Assembly: GCA_963692975.2 (NCBI GenBank)
Contig: CAXMMR010000018.1
Span: 62,001 to 126,000 of the forward strand
Direction of reading: 5' to 3'
DNA length: 64,000 bases
Origin: CAXMMR01 sp963692975
GTDB lineage: Bacteria > Pseudomonadota > Alphaproteobacteria > Acetobacterales > Acetobacteraceae
Under the pieces are notes generated by a model that had not been told where the DNA came from, ran no database searches, and saw nothing but the letters and a program-made list of their open reading frames with translations. The stretch's first letter is position 1, and each line of letters starts with the position of its first letter. Positions 18,487-27,177 of the stretch are shown one piece after another. The translations under genes were made by a program, and so were the position numbers.

Positions 18487-19395
18487 TTAAATCGCCCGTC
18501 CCGGATCGGCGTGGATATAGGCGGCGATGTCGCCGGGCCGGGTTAGCCAAACCGCGCTCCGTGCCGCTGCGATGTGGGCGAGCGCGCGGGTGATCTGCTG
18601 CAAGCGGAAGGGCTGCCCGGCGATGAAGCTGTGCAGGATCACGCTCATCACCAGCGGCTGCTCGGCGGAGGCTGCGCTCAGCGCATCGAACTGGTCGACG
18701 ATCATGTCGGCGAACGTCGCCGCGCTGGCCATCCGGCCGATGATCGTCGAGCTGTCGTTGATCTCCTGCGAGTAAGGGATGGAGAGCAGCCGGCCGGCAC
18801 GCGTGCGCATCCAGCAGGGTTGGTCGTCCATGCACCAATCGAGCAGATAGCCATAGCCGGCAGCCTGCAGCGTCTCCGGCGTGCTCGGCGTCTCGGCGAT
18901 CCAGGGGCTGGCCCAACCCGCCGGCGCGTGGCCCTCGGCGACCGCAATGTCCCGGGTCACGCCGGCGATGTAGGCCTGCTCCTCGGCCTCGCTCATCGCC
19001 GCCATCGTGTCGGAATTCGAGCGGCCATGCGCCACCACTTCGCAGCCGTCCCGTCGCCAACGTTGCGCCAGTTCCGGCGCCTCGTCGTAGACCGCCGTGT
19101 TGAGCAGGATCGCCGATGGCAGGCCGAGGGTGCGAAAGGTGTCGAGTAACCGCCAGGCGCCGACACGATTGCCGTACTCGCGCCAGGAAGCATTGAGCAC
19201 ATCGTGGCCGGAGGCGCCGCCCGGAACCAGGTTCTCCACCATGCCCGAGCCGAAAGCGTAGGCCTCAAGGCCGAGGGCGACATAAACAGCCAGCCGCTTG
19301 CCGCCGGGCCAGGCGTAGGCGGGCCGGGCGGTGATAGGAACGTAATCATAGCGATTATGCCTTGCCAACACGATCGGCGCTCCTGGGTGCTCCAT
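18487..19395 (-). CDS. Polysaccharide-deacetylase-fold hydrolase (PuuE-like, diverged)
   Basis: 302 residues from the ATG at 19395 (MEHPGAPIVLARHNRYDYVP). This start makes the gene overlap the end of the amidohydrolase by about 40 bp. NodB/PuuE-type features are visible: VAHGRSNSDTM in place of the metal-binding segment (ASHG in PuuE), WASPWIAETPSTPETL, GYLLDWCMDDQPCW, SIPYSQEINDSS and a late VILHSFIAGQPFR His. The family hydrolyses C-N bonds, including allantoin ring opening by PuuE, but this copy is less conserved than the one at 27178-28089. It is last in the racemase/amidohydrolase operon, so it probably acts on a related cyclic amide. Confidence 0.85.
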   Translation of the reverse strand: MEHPGAPIVLARHNRYDYVPITARPAYAWPGGKRLAVYVALGLEAYAFGSGMVENLVPGGASGHDVLNASWREYGNRVGAWRLLDTFRTLGLPSAILLNTAVYDEAPELAQRWRRDGCEVVAHGRSNSDTMAAMSEAEEQAYIAGVTRDIAVAEGHAPAGWASPWIAETPSTPETLQAAGYGYLLDWCMDDQPCWMRTRAGRLLSIPYSQEINDSSTIIGRMASAATFADMIVDQFDALSAASAEQPLVMSVILHSFIAGQPFRLQQITRALAHIAAARSAVWLTRPGDIAAYIHADPGRAI

Positions 19396-20884
19396 CGTGC
19401 AGGCTGGAGCCGGTGAAACCGCTCGCGGCACGCAGGTACATCGCCCGATAGGCCGGTAGCCACTCCGCCGCGGCGAGCGCCGCTTGGCCGACGCCGTCCT
19501 GTTCTGCCGCCAGCGTCCGCGCTTCCGCCCGCAAGGCGGCCTCGTCGATCAGCATGCACCGGCCGTCGCGCATGACCAGTTGGCCGGCGACCATCGTGAG
19601 CCGCACTGAGCCGCCATTCTCGCAGTAGACCAATTGACGATCGAGGTCGTTGAGCGGGGTAAAGGCCGCGGTGTCGAGGTCGAGCATGATCAGGTCGGCT
19701 TGTCGTCCAGGCGCCAGCCGGCCGAGCCGATCGCTCTCTCGCATCGCCTGTGCGCCGCCATCGATCAGGCAGTCGAGCACCTCCTGCGCGCGCGGCCAGC
19801 GCGCGTAGTCGGGCTCGGTGATGTTGTGGATCAGGCCGGCCAGCTTGGCGACCGCCCATAGGTTGACGGCGTCGTCAGCGATCGCCTCGTCGCTGCCGAG
19901 GCAGATCGGGATGCCGCGCTCGCGCAGCCGGCGAAACGGCATGATGCCGCTGCCGAGCCGCAGGTTGCTGATCGGGTTGTGCGCCACGGTCGCTCCGGAG
20001 GCGGCGATCATGTCGAGGTCGTCGTCATTCATCCAGATGGCGTGGATAATGTTGAGCCGTTCGCTGAGCACGCCGCGGCGATGCGCCTCGGCCAGCAGCG
20101 AGGCGCCGCGCTGGTCGCCAAGCACGCGCTGCGTCCGGGTCTCCAGAATGTGGATGTAGAACGGCAGGTCGTGTGTCCCGGACAGCGCCTCGAGCGCCTG
20201 CAGATAGGGGTCCGAGACGCGCTGCGGCGCCGAGCACGACACCGCGGCCTTGATCCGCCCCTCCGCCGCGCCGTGCCAGCGGGCGATCAGGTGGGCGTAG
20301 CTTTGCAGCAGCTGCGCCGCGTCGGCACCCGGCGCCGCGGCGAGCCGGGCGCGCTGCTCGGAGGTGACCAGCTCGCCGAGGAAGGGCAGCTTGCCAAGCT
20401 CGGGCAGATCGGATTGGTCCAGTGCGAGCCGGGCGCGGATGCCGCAATCGACATAGGCCTGCGCAATGGCGTCGATCACCTCGGGCGTCGGGTAGGGCAC
20501 CAGGAAGGCGTCGTCCTGCACCGCGGTCACGCCGGTGCGCAGCATTTCGGCGGCGGCAAGCATGGTGCGCACATAGGCCCAGCGCGGCGAGGGCATCAGT
20601 CCGGGCAGGCCCGGGCTCTCGTAGAGCATGAACAGCTCAAGCGGCAGGCTGGGCAGGCTGCCGCGCAGATGGTTCACCGGCGAGTGGAAATGCCCATTGA
20701 CCAGGCCCGGCATGACGAGGTGGCCGGCCGCCTCGATGATCGTCGCGCCGGGCGGCGGCGGGATGCTGCCGGGCGCGGCGATCGTGGCGATTTGGTCGGC
20801 CTCAACCAGGATGTCGGCGGACTCGACCAGCGGCCGTCCCGGCGCGAAGGAACGCAGCGTCGCGGCGCGGAACAGCACGCTCAT
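19355..20884 (-). CDS. Amidohydrolase-superfamily deaminase/hydrolase (Atz/Trz/SsnA-like)
   Basis: 509 residues with the metal site of the amidohydrolase superfamily: GLVNGHFHSP (HxH), a central YIHILET His, NIIHAIWM/ATVAHNPISNLRLGSG and the catalytic Asp in CLGSDEAIADD. The C-terminal sandwich ends with RLGRLAPGRQADLIMLD. The family hydrolyses N-containing rings and chloro/amino substituents (guanine, cytosine, s-triazines, N-isopropylammelide). The HNPxSNxxLGSG block places it in the AtzB/TrzN/guanine-deaminase branch, but the substrate is open. Its start overlaps the racemase stop (ATGA), so the two are translationally coupled. Confidence 0.92.
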   Translation of the reverse strand: MSVLFRAATLRSFAPGRPLVESADILVEADQIATIAAPGSIPPPPGATIIEAAGHLVMPGLVNGHFHSPVNHLRGSLPSLPLELFMLYESPGLPGLMPSPRWAYVRTMLAAAEMLRTGVTAVQDDAFLVPYPTPEVIDAIAQAYVDCGIRARLALDQSDLPELGKLPFLGELVTSEQRARLAAAPGADAAQLLQSYAHLIARWHGAAEGRIKAAVSCSAPQRVSDPYLQALEALSGTHDLPFYIHILETRTQRVLGDQRGASLLAEAHRRGVLSERLNIIHAIWMNDDDLDMIAASGATVAHNPISNLRLGSGIMPFRRLRERGIPICLGSDEAIADDAVNLWAVAKLAGLIHNITEPDYARWPRAQEVLDCLIDGGAQAMRESDRLGRLAPGRQADLIMLDLDTAAFTPLNDLDRQLVYCENGGSVRLTMVAGQLVMRDGRCMLIDEAALRAEARTLAAEQDGVGQAALAAAEWLPAYRAMYLRAASGFTGSSLHDGAPRSADRVGKA

Positions 20885-21600
20885 GCCGGCGGCCAGCCGC
20901 GCGGCGGCGCCGCGTAGGCGCCTCGCTTGCTGGTGGCGACGCCATTGGCGACCAGCCCTTCGGCAAGCTTGAGCGCGATGCCGACGCCCTCGATCACCGG
21001 CACGCCGAGGGCTTCGCGCATCGGCGCCACCAGCTCGCTGAGGCCGGCGCAGCCCAGGATGACCGCCGCCGCGCCGTCCTGCTCGAGCCCGCGTCGGGAC
21101 TCCGCGATCATCGCGTCGAGCAGCGAGCGGTCCAGCGCCACGCAGTCGTCGACCGCGACGTCAATGGCGCGCACCCGGCAGCGATACGCGAGGCCGAGCC
21201 GCCGGACGACGCGCTCGGCGTGGATCACCGTGCGCGGCGGCAAGGTGACGATACAAAAATGATCGGCGACGATTGATGCTGCCGACAGGGCCGCCTCGGT
21301 CATGCCGACCACTGGTCCGGCGGCGATCTCCCGCACCGCCTCGATGCCGGTGTCGCCGAAACAGGCGAGCACATAGGCGTTGGTGCCGAACGCCTCCTCC
21401 TCGGCGACAACCCCAAGCAGGCCAAGCGTCGCTACAGCCTCGTCGACGTGGCACTCGACGGAGGCCACGCCATGCAATGGCGATCGGGCGAGGATGATGG
21501 TGTCAGGCGCCGCCAGTCGCCGACCCAGCGCCGCGAGGCGCTCGGTGAAGGCGGCCGTGGTGTTCGGGTTGAGGATGGCGATGCGCGCGCCGACCGTCAT
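20881..21600 (-). CDS. Asp/Glu/hydantoin racemase family protein (allantoin-racemase-like)
   Basis: 239 residues from the ATG at 21600; the longer open frame upstream lacks family similarity. It begins RIAILNPNTTAAFTERL, the hydantoin/allantoin racemase signature start, and has the two catalytic-Cys regions (NAYVLACFGDTGIEAVRE and AAVILGCAGLSEL) plus IEGVGIALKLAE at the end. HyuE/HpxA-type enzymes racemise 5-substituted hydantoins or allantoin so that an enantiospecific ring opener can use both forms. It is first in a coupled operon with the amidohydrolase and deacetylase, and PuuE allantoinase lies 6 kb away, so allantoin or a related hydantoin is the likely substrate (inference). Confidence 0.9.
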   Translation of the reverse strand: MTVGARIAILNPNTTAAFTERLAALGRRLAAPDTIILARSPLHGVASVECHVDEAVATLGLLGVVAEEEAFGTNAYVLACFGDTGIEAVREIAAGPVVGMTEAALSAASIVADHFCIVTLPPRTVIHAERVVRRLGLAYRCRVRAIDVAVDDCVALDRSLLDAMIAESRRGLEQDGAAAVILGCAGLSELVAPMREALGVPVIEGVGIALKLAEGLVANGVATSKRGAYAAPPRGWPPA

Positions 21601-21713
21601 CACACTCCTCCGTCTAGCCAGCCTATGGCGGCATGATCGCACGTCAGGCTCCATCGATGCCTGCCGCCGCCAGTACGCCCTCCTCGACGATAGGGCTTTC
21701 AGTTGGGCTGACA

Positions 21714-21725
21714 ACGAAAAGTTTC
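21714..21725. promoter_or_regulatory. Candidate DeoR-family operator upstream of the racemase operon
   Basis: The inverted repeat CGAAA-AG-TTTCG lies in the 143-bp gap between the DeoR stop and the racemase start. TTTCG half-sites are common in DeoR/GlpR-family operators, and related CTTTC modules occur at 22598-22631 in front of the SIS operon. Confidence 0.35.
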
Positions 21726-21743
21726 GCAACGGCTTGCGAGGGA

Positions 21744-22514
21744 TCAGGCGGTGATGATGGTGAGCCCGGCGGCCTCGAGTGGCGCCAGCGCCGCGACGGC
21801 CGCACCACTGTCGGTGATCAGCAGTTCGGCATCCTTGATGGCGGCGATGTGGGCGGTGGCGACGTGGCCGATCTTGGCCTGATCGGCGAGGAAGACGACG
21901 CGCGACGAGGCGGCGATGATCGCGTGCTTGACCTCCGCCTCCTCCCAGCTGCGGGTGGTGAAGCCCTTGTCGGCGTCGACGCCGGAACATGAGACGAAGG
22001 CGACGTCGACGTTGATCTGGCGCAGCAGGGTGGTGGCGAACGGCGCGATCAGCGATCGCTGCCGCGCCATGGTGCCACCGGTGACCACGACCTTGACCCC
22101 CAGATGGGTCTCGAGCTCAAGGGCAACGTCCAGCGCCGGGGTGACGACGGCGACGTCGTTCAAGGCCCGCGGCAGCGCCTGAGCGAGCGCGAGGGTGGTG
22201 CTGCCGGCGTCGATGATGATCGTCTCGCCATCGCGCACCAGGCTGGCTGCGAGCTCGCCGATGCGTCGCTTCTCGTCCTCGAAGCCATGCATGAGCGGGT
22301 GCTGCGAGCGCTCGAAGCGGGCCGGTCGGACGGCAATCGCGCCGCCGCGCAGGCGACGCAGCACCTGCTGCTGCTCCAGCGCGTCGAGGTCGTTGCGCAC
22401 CGTGACGACGGAGACGCCGAGGCTTTCCGCGAGCGCGACGACCGTCACCTTGCCCTCGGCGCGCAGCCGGTCGACGATTTCCTTCTGCCGGCTCATCGCC
22501 CCGAAAGCCGCCAT
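21744..22514 (-). CDS. DeoR/GlpR-family transcriptional regulator
   Basis: 256 residues from ATG 22514 (AGGAG about 9 bases upstream); an internal start at 22496 (MSRQKEI) is possible. The N-terminal winged HTH is typical (SRQKEIVDRLRAEGKVTVVALAESLGVS in pieces, TVRNDLDALEQQQVLRRLRGG). The C-terminal sugar-phosphate sensor domain has DAGSTTLALAQAL, VVTPALDVALEL and the FVSCSGVDADKGFTT loop. These repressors sense phosphorylated sugars. It sits between a minus-strand racemase operon and the divergent plus-strand SIS/SIS/PfkB operon, so it probably controls both and responds to a sugar phosphate made by the PfkB kinase. Confidence 0.95.
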   Translation of the reverse strand: MAAFGAMSRQKEIVDRLRAEGKVTVVALAESLGVSVVTVRNDLDALEQQQVLRRLRGGAIAVRPARFERSQHPLMHGFEDEKRRIGELAASLVRDGETIIIDAGSTTLALAQALPRALNDVAVVTPALDVALELETHLGVKVVVTGGTMARQRSLIAPFATTLLRQINVDVAFVSCSGVDADKGFTTRSWEEAEVKHAIIAASSRVVFLADQAKIGHVATAHIAAIKDAELLITDSGAAVAALAPLEAAGLTIITA

Positions 22515-22597
22515 CGCGCCCTGCTCCTAACTCGTCGGCCGTGCTGGCGACAGCGGCTTGTGCCGCTTGCTCCACGACGAACGACGTTCCGAGTAGA

Positions 22598-22631
22598 CTT
22601 TCACTTTGTATGCGAGCGCAAGCTTTCGAAG
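22598..22631. promoter_or_regulatory. Candidate DeoR operator/promoter region of the SIS operon
   Basis: The divergent gap between the DeoR and SIS starts carries CTTTCACTTT (22598-22607) and CTTTCGAAG (22623-22631), an AT-richer patch in otherwise GC-rich DNA. The modules resemble the TTTCG half-sites at 21714-21725. Confidence 0.3.
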
Positions 22632-22695
22632 ATAATCCTTGTTGGCCCAGAGGCGCTGACGCACTGTGCCGTCCCACTCGGGCCAGGGCATACAC

Positions 22696-23793
22696 ATGGA
22701 CGGGGTTGACCTCGCGCGCTCCGCGCCGATGCTTGCCGACATCCGGCGCCAGCCGGCCGTGTTGGCAGGACTTGCCGAACGGCGGCAGGAGTTCCTCGCC
22801 GCGGGGCGCACGTTGCCGGCCGAAGGCCTGCTAATCGCTTTCGGCTGCGGCGATGGTTGGTTCGCTGCGCGAACAGTCGCCGCCTCCGGCGGGCTGGCCC
22901 GTCGGATCGTGGCCTCGACCAGCCTCGGCGTGCTGCTCGATTCGACCCTGCCGCCGGTCGGAGCCATCGCGATCTCGATGTCCGGCAGCGTCGACTGCAC
23001 CAACGCCGCCGCGCGGGCCGTGCGCTCTGCCGGTGGGCGATGCCTGGCGCTGAGCGACGGCGACGGCGGTGCGCTTGGCCGGATCGCCGATGCGGTCGCC
23101 TCGCTGCACGTGTCGGAGATCGCGCCGTTCCTGACCGGCACGGCGCGCTACACCGCGAGCGTGCTTGGCCTGATGATGGCGCTCCAGGGTGCGGCGGGCG
23201 AGGCAGCGGCGCCGGATGACGGCCTGACCCGGCTATCGGCCGAGATCATGCCGAGCGCGATCGAGGCCATGGAGCGCGATTGCAGCGCGCTGTGCCGACT
23301 GCTCGCCGAGCAGCGGGTCACCGGGCTACGCGTCCTCGGCGCTGGCGCCGCCTGGGCGAGCGCCGATTACGGCGCGGCCAAGCTGGTCAAGCTGGTCGAC
23401 ATCCCGGTCTGGAGCGGCGAAATCGAAGAGTTCGCGCACAGCCAGTTCTGGTCGATGGATGCCGCCGAGCTGGTGCTGCTGCTGGCCGTCGACGCCGTTT
23501 CGGCGCAGCTGGCGCAGAACACCGCCGCCGCACTCGCCAGCTGCGGCATCCGTAGCGTCGCGGTGGTGACCCGGCCGTTCGAGGTGCCGGCGGCGACCCA
23601 CAGCCTGGTGCTGCCGGCCTGCCCGGCGTCACTGCTGCCGCTGCTGCTGCCGGTGCCGCTGCAGCTATTTGCCTACCATCTGGCGCTGGCGACGGGACGC
23701 GATCCGAACATCCGTCAGGATGCCGGCGACGCGGCCCGCTTCCGCGCCGCCCAGCTGCTCAGCCGCCGCGCCGAGCTGGGGCTGTCGGGTTGA
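22696..23793 (+). CDS. SIS-domain sugar isomerase/deglycase-like protein, first of a tandem pair
   Basis: 365 residues from the ATG at 22696 (AGGG at 22685-22688, 7 bases upstream). It has two SIS lobes: LLIAFGCGDGWFAARTVAA with AISMSGSVDCT early, and LRVLGAGAAWASADYGAAKL with EIEEFAHSQFW late. In FrlB/AgaS-type aldose-ketose isomerases and deglycases the E-E-F-x-H segment carries the catalytic Glu and His; here it is EEFAH. The second SIS protein starts inside its stop codon. A heteromeric enzyme acting on a phosphorylated amino sugar or Amadori-type conjugate is plausible, but the substrate is unknown. Confidence 0.88.
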   Translation: MDGVDLARSAPMLADIRRQPAVLAGLAERRQEFLAAGRTLPAEGLLIAFGCGDGWFAARTVAASGGLARRIVASTSLGVLLDSTLPPVGAIAISMSGSVDCTNAAARAVRSAGGRCLALSDGDGGALGRIADAVASLHVSEIAPFLTGTARYTASVLGLMMALQGAAGEAAAPDDGLTRLSAEIMPSAIEAMERDCSALCRLLAEQRVTGLRVLGAGAAWASADYGAAKLVKLVDIPVWSGEIEEFAHSQFWSMDAAELVLLLAVDAVSAQLAQNTAAALASCGIRSVAVVTRPFEVPAATHSLVLPACPASLLPLLLPVPLQLFAYHLALATGRDPNIRQDAGDAARFRAAQLLSRRAELGLSG

Positions 23794-24971
23794 CGAACCT
23801 TCCGCCGACGCCGCTGCTCGCCGACGACTCACCGCTTGACGCCCGGGCGCGCGGCGTCGTGGCGGCGCTGTTCGAGGGTGAGCGGCAGCTGATGGCCGCG
23901 CTGCCGACGGACGACCCGCGCGACCCGGCGCGGCTGCGGCGCGTGCTGCTCACGCATGGCGAAATGCTCGGCCAGCCCGACGCGATCCAGCAAACGCTGC
24001 GGGCCGAAGCGGACGGCATCCGCGACGTCGCCCGCGCGCTGGCGGCCGGTGGCATACGGCGTGTCTATCTCACCGGCTGCGGCGACTCCCTGGCGGTGAT
24101 GATCGGCGCGCGGCTGCTGCTGGAGATGATGTTAGGCGTTCCGTGCGAGCCGGTGCAGGCGCTCGACATGGCCTACTACCAGGCCGGCCTGCTGGGCCCA
24201 GACACGCTGGTGGTGGCGCTGAGCTCGAGCGGCAGCACCACCAGGACGGTCGAGGCGGTCATGGTGGCGCGGGCGCGCGGCGCGCGCACGCTGGCGCTGA
24301 GCAACACGCCCGCCTCGGCACTGATGCGGGAGTGCACCGACGGGCTTCGTGTCCACGCCGAGCGGCGCGGGTGGCCGACGCAGTCCAGCACCGCCGCGTT
24401 GGCGCTGCTCTGCCGTGTTGGCATCGAGGTCGGGCTTGCGACGGGGCGTCCAGGCGCGGCAGCCCTCGCGATGGCGCTCGATGCGATGCCGCAGCAGATG
24501 CGCCGCATCCTGGGCGAGAGCGAGCCGGTGGTTCGGCGGCTTGCCGTTGCGCTGGTTGACCGACGGATCTTTCTCTATGCCGGCGGCGGCCCGGCCTATG
24601 CGAGTGCGCTGGTCGGCGCGACCAAAATGAAGGAGTGCTCGCCGGACCACGCGATGGCGCTCCCGCTCGAGGAGTTCCACCACTACAACTCGCTCAAGCC
24701 GGGCGATCCGCTGTTTGTTCTTGCGCCGGCCGGCCCGTCGGTCGCGCGGGCGCGCGACACCGCCGAGGAGGGTCGGCGCTGGCGCGGGCATGTCTACGCC
24801 GCCGTCAGCGAGGACGAGACGGCGCTGGATGACTGCAGCGAGGCGGTGCTGCGCCTGCCGGCCCTGCCGGAAGCGCTGGCGGCGCTCGCCTTCAGCCTGC
24901 CGGTGCAGCTCTTCGCCTATCACGTGGCGCTGGCCAAGTTCCGCCGCGCCGGCGCGCTGGTGCCGGAGTGA
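23790..24971 (+). CDS. SIS-domain sugar isomerase/deglycase-like protein, second of a tandem pair
   Basis: 393 residues from a TTG at 23790 that overlaps the preceding stop (TTGA). It has a first SIS lobe (VYLTGCGDSLAVMIGARLLL, VVALSSSGSTTRTVEAV) with the Ser-rich phosphate loop, and a second lobe (IFLYAGGGPAYASALVGATK) followed by MALPLEEFHHYNSL, the FrlB/GlmS-like catalytic segment. Both SIS proteins end alike (LPVPLQLFAYHLALATGRD and LPVQLFAYHVALAKFRRAGA), so they arose by duplication. The coupled start implies near-equal synthesis, as for two subunits. The next gene is a PfkB kinase. Confidence 0.9.
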   Translation: MTNLPPTPLLADDSPLDARARGVVAALFEGERQLMAALPTDDPRDPARLRRVLLTHGEMLGQPDAIQQTLRAEADGIRDVARALAAGGIRRVYLTGCGDSLAVMIGARLLLEMMLGVPCEPVQALDMAYYQAGLLGPDTLVVALSSSGSTTRTVEAVMVARARGARTLALSNTPASALMRECTDGLRVHAERRGWPTQSSTAALALLCRVGIEVGLATGRPGAAALAMALDAMPQQMRRILGESEPVVRRLAVALVDRRIFLYAGGGPAYASALVGATKMKECSPDHAMALPLEEFHHYNSLKPGDPLFVLAPAGPSVARARDTAEEGRRWRGHVYAAVSEDETALDDCSEAVLRLPALPEALAALAFSLPVQLFAYHVALAKFRRAGALVPE

Positions 24972-24984
24972 GGTGCTGAGCACG

Positions 24985-25887
24985 ATGAGCGGCCCGGCGC
25001 TGGTCTGCCTCGGCAACCTCTCGATCGACGACGTCGTGCATCCGGACGGCAGCCTGCATGCCGCTCAGGTCGGCGGCGACGCGCTGTACGCTGCGCTGGC
25101 CGCAAGACTGTTCCAGTCACGCACCGAAATCGTCGCGCCGGTCGGACACGATCGTCCGGCCGCCTTGGCGGCAAGCCTGCAGCGCGCCGGGCTGCGCGCC
25201 GCAGGCTTGCCGGCCCGCGCCTGTGATACGCTCGCCAACCGCATCGAGCATCATGGCCATGACCGCCGCACCTTCACGCTGCTGTCGAGCGAGGCCGCGT
25301 TCGAGACGATGTCGCCGCACTCGAGCGACGTTCCGCAGGATTACCGAGCGGCCGCGGCGTTCCTGATCCTGGCGATGACGCTCGCTGCACAGCAGGAGCT
25401 GGTGCGCGCCTTTTGCGCGCAAGCCGGGCTGCTCGTCGCGCTCGACCCGCAAACCGAGTACATTGCCGGGCATGTCGATGAGATCTTGGCGATGGTCCGG
25501 CATGTCGACGTGTTCACGCCGAGCCTCGACGAGGTCGAGATGCTTCTTGGCCACACCGATCCCGGCCGGGCGGCGCGCGAACTGGCCGCGCTCGGGCCGC
25601 GCATCGTCGTGGTCAAGATGGGAGGCGAGGGCAGCTGGACGCATGACGCGGCGAGCGGCGACGACATCGTGCTGCCGGCCTATCCAGTACAGCCGGTGGA
25701 TACGGTCGGCGGCGGCGACGCGTTCTGCGGCGGTTTGCTGGCGGCGCTGACCCAGGCGCAGGACCTGCGGCACGCCGCCATCTGTGGCGCCGTCGCCGCC
25801 TCGTTCGCTATCGCCTCGTTCGGCGTCGGCGGCCTCGAGGCGGCTACACCGAGCGCGGCGCAACACCGCATGCAGCACTTCCTGTGA
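24985..25887 (+). CDS. PfkB-family carbohydrate kinase
   Basis: 300 residues from ATG 24985; GTG 24973 is an alternative that adds four residues. It has the N-terminal substrate loop (VGGDALYAALAARL), FTPSLDEVEMLLG, VVVKMGGEGSWTHD and the C-terminal signature DTVGGGDAFCGGLL with catalytic Asp245 (the usual DTxGAGD with Ala replaced by Gly). It phosphorylates a sugar or nucleoside with ATP. Behind two FrlB-like SIS proteins it may make the phospho-sugar they act on (as FrlD does for FrlB). Alternatively it may be a ribokinase-like enzyme for the ribose released by the nucleoside hydrolase at 40757-41692. Confidence 0.92.
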   Translation: MSGPALVCLGNLSIDDVVHPDGSLHAAQVGGDALYAALAARLFQSRTEIVAPVGHDRPAALAASLQRAGLRAAGLPARACDTLANRIEHHGHDRRTFTLLSSEAAFETMSPHSSDVPQDYRAAAAFLILAMTLAAQQELVRAFCAQAGLLVALDPQTEYIAGHVDEILAMVRHVDVFTPSLDEVEMLLGHTDPGRAARELAALGPRIVVVKMGGEGSWTHDAASGDDIVLPAYPVQPVDTVGGGDAFCGGLLAALTQAQDLRHAAICGAVAASFAIASFGVGGLEAATPSAAQHRMQHFL

Positions 25888-25937
25888 CGGCGAACGCCGG
25901 CCGCGGGTGCAGCCTGCTATCGCGACGCGCAATGCGC

Positions 25938-27146
25938 TCACCCCAACAAAGCGCCGGCCTTGCGGATCGCGGTTGCCAGCACCCGCACCGCCGCCGCCGC
26001 ATCCGCCTCGGACACGCTTTCGTCCGGATGATGGCTGACGCCGCCGGCGCAACGGACGAACAGCATGCCGACCGGGCAGAGCCGAGCCAGCGCCATCGCA
26101 TCGTGCCCGGCACCGCTCGGCAGGCGGACGACCGGCAGCCCGCACGCCTGCAACGCATCGGCGAGCAGGCGCTGCAATGACGCGTCGCAATCCACCGCCG
26201 GCGCGGTGTGGGTGCAGCGCATGGTGAGCGTAACGGCCTCGCGCTCGGCCAAAGCGGCGAACCGGCTCTGCATGTCGGCGAGCGCCTCCGCCCGACGCGC
26301 ATCGTCCGGCGCGCGCAGGTCGACGCTGAGGCGGACCTCGCCGGGGATCACGTTGACCGCGCCCGGTGCAACGGTGAGCTGGCCGACAGTGGCGACAACG
26401 TCCGGCCGGGCGCGCGCCGCCTCGCGCACGGCGAGGATCATGCCGGCGGCAGCGGCGAGCGCGTCATGGCGCATCGCCATCGGCACCGTGCCAGCGTGAC
26501 CGGCGCGGCCGAGCACGCTGACGGCGAGCCGCGTCGCGCCGCTGATGGCGGTGACGATGCCGAGCGGCAGCTCCTGCATATCAAGCAGCGGCCCCTGCTC
26601 GATATGCACCTCGAGATAGGCGAAGGCACGGCGAGCGGTGCAGGCGCCGGCAAGCATCGCCTCCGGATCGCCGCCGAACGCGGCGAGCGCCTCGCCCAGA
26701 GTGATGCCGTCGGCGTCGCGAGCCCCAAACCAGGCCGGATCGACATCGCCGGCGCAGGCCCGGGCGCCGGTCAGCGTGACCGGAAAGCGCACCCCCTCCT
26801 CATCACCGAAGGCGTGCAGCTGCACTGCAAACGGCAGTGCGCCTGCAGTCTGCACCGCCTCGATGGCGGCGAGCACGCCGAGGCAGCCGTCGAAGCGGCC
26901 ACCGTCGCGCACGCTGTCGATGTGCGAGCCGAGCAGCAGTACCGGACTGTCTGGCCTCGGTCCCGGGCGGGTGCCGACCACGCTTGCGGAGGCATCCAGC
27001 GTTGTGACCAGCCCGGCCTGTTCCATCCAGCCGCGCACCAGAGCGACGGCGCGAGCGTGCGCCGGTGACAGGAACAGCCGAGTGACGCGGCCGGGCTCGT
27101 CGGTGCAGTTGGCTAGTGCGGCGAGGCGATCCAGGAGCTCCGACAT
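25938..27146 (-). CDS. M20-family Zn hydrolase (allantoate amidohydrolase / N-carbamoyl-amino-acid hydrolase type)
   Basis: 402 residues with the metal ligands of the AllC/HyuC subfamily: GSHIDSVRDGGRFDGCLG (His75, Asp86), FGDEEGVRFP (Glu116, Glu117), EVHIEQGPLL (His), the dimer-domain GRAGHAGTVPM and SGAGHDAMALAR, and a late SHHPDESV. It hydrolyses ureido or carbamoyl amides, releasing NH3 and CO2. With PuuE starting 31 bp away on the other strand, allantoate is the leading substrate; N-carbamoyl amino acids from hydantoins are the alternative. The family call is firm; the substrate is inference. Confidence 0.92.
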   Translation of the reverse strand: MSELLDRLAALANCTDEPGRVTRLFLSPAHARAVALVRGWMEQAGLVTTLDASASVVGTRPGPRPDSPVLLLGSHIDSVRDGGRFDGCLGVLAAIEAVQTAGALPFAVQLHAFGDEEGVRFPVTLTGARACAGDVDPAWFGARDADGITLGEALAAFGGDPEAMLAGACTARRAFAYLEVHIEQGPLLDMQELPLGIVTAISGATRLAVSVLGRAGHAGTVPMAMRHDALAAAAGMILAVREAARARPDVVATVGQLTVAPGAVNVIPGEVRLSVDLRAPDDARRAEALADMQSRFAALAEREAVTLTMRCTHTAPAVDCDASLQRLLADALQACGLPVVRLPSGAGHDAMALARLCPVGMLFVRCAGGVSHHPDESVSEADAAAAVRVLATAIRKAGALLG

Positions 27147-27177
27147 GTTGGCGAGGCGATCCCTAAAGGAGGCAGCA

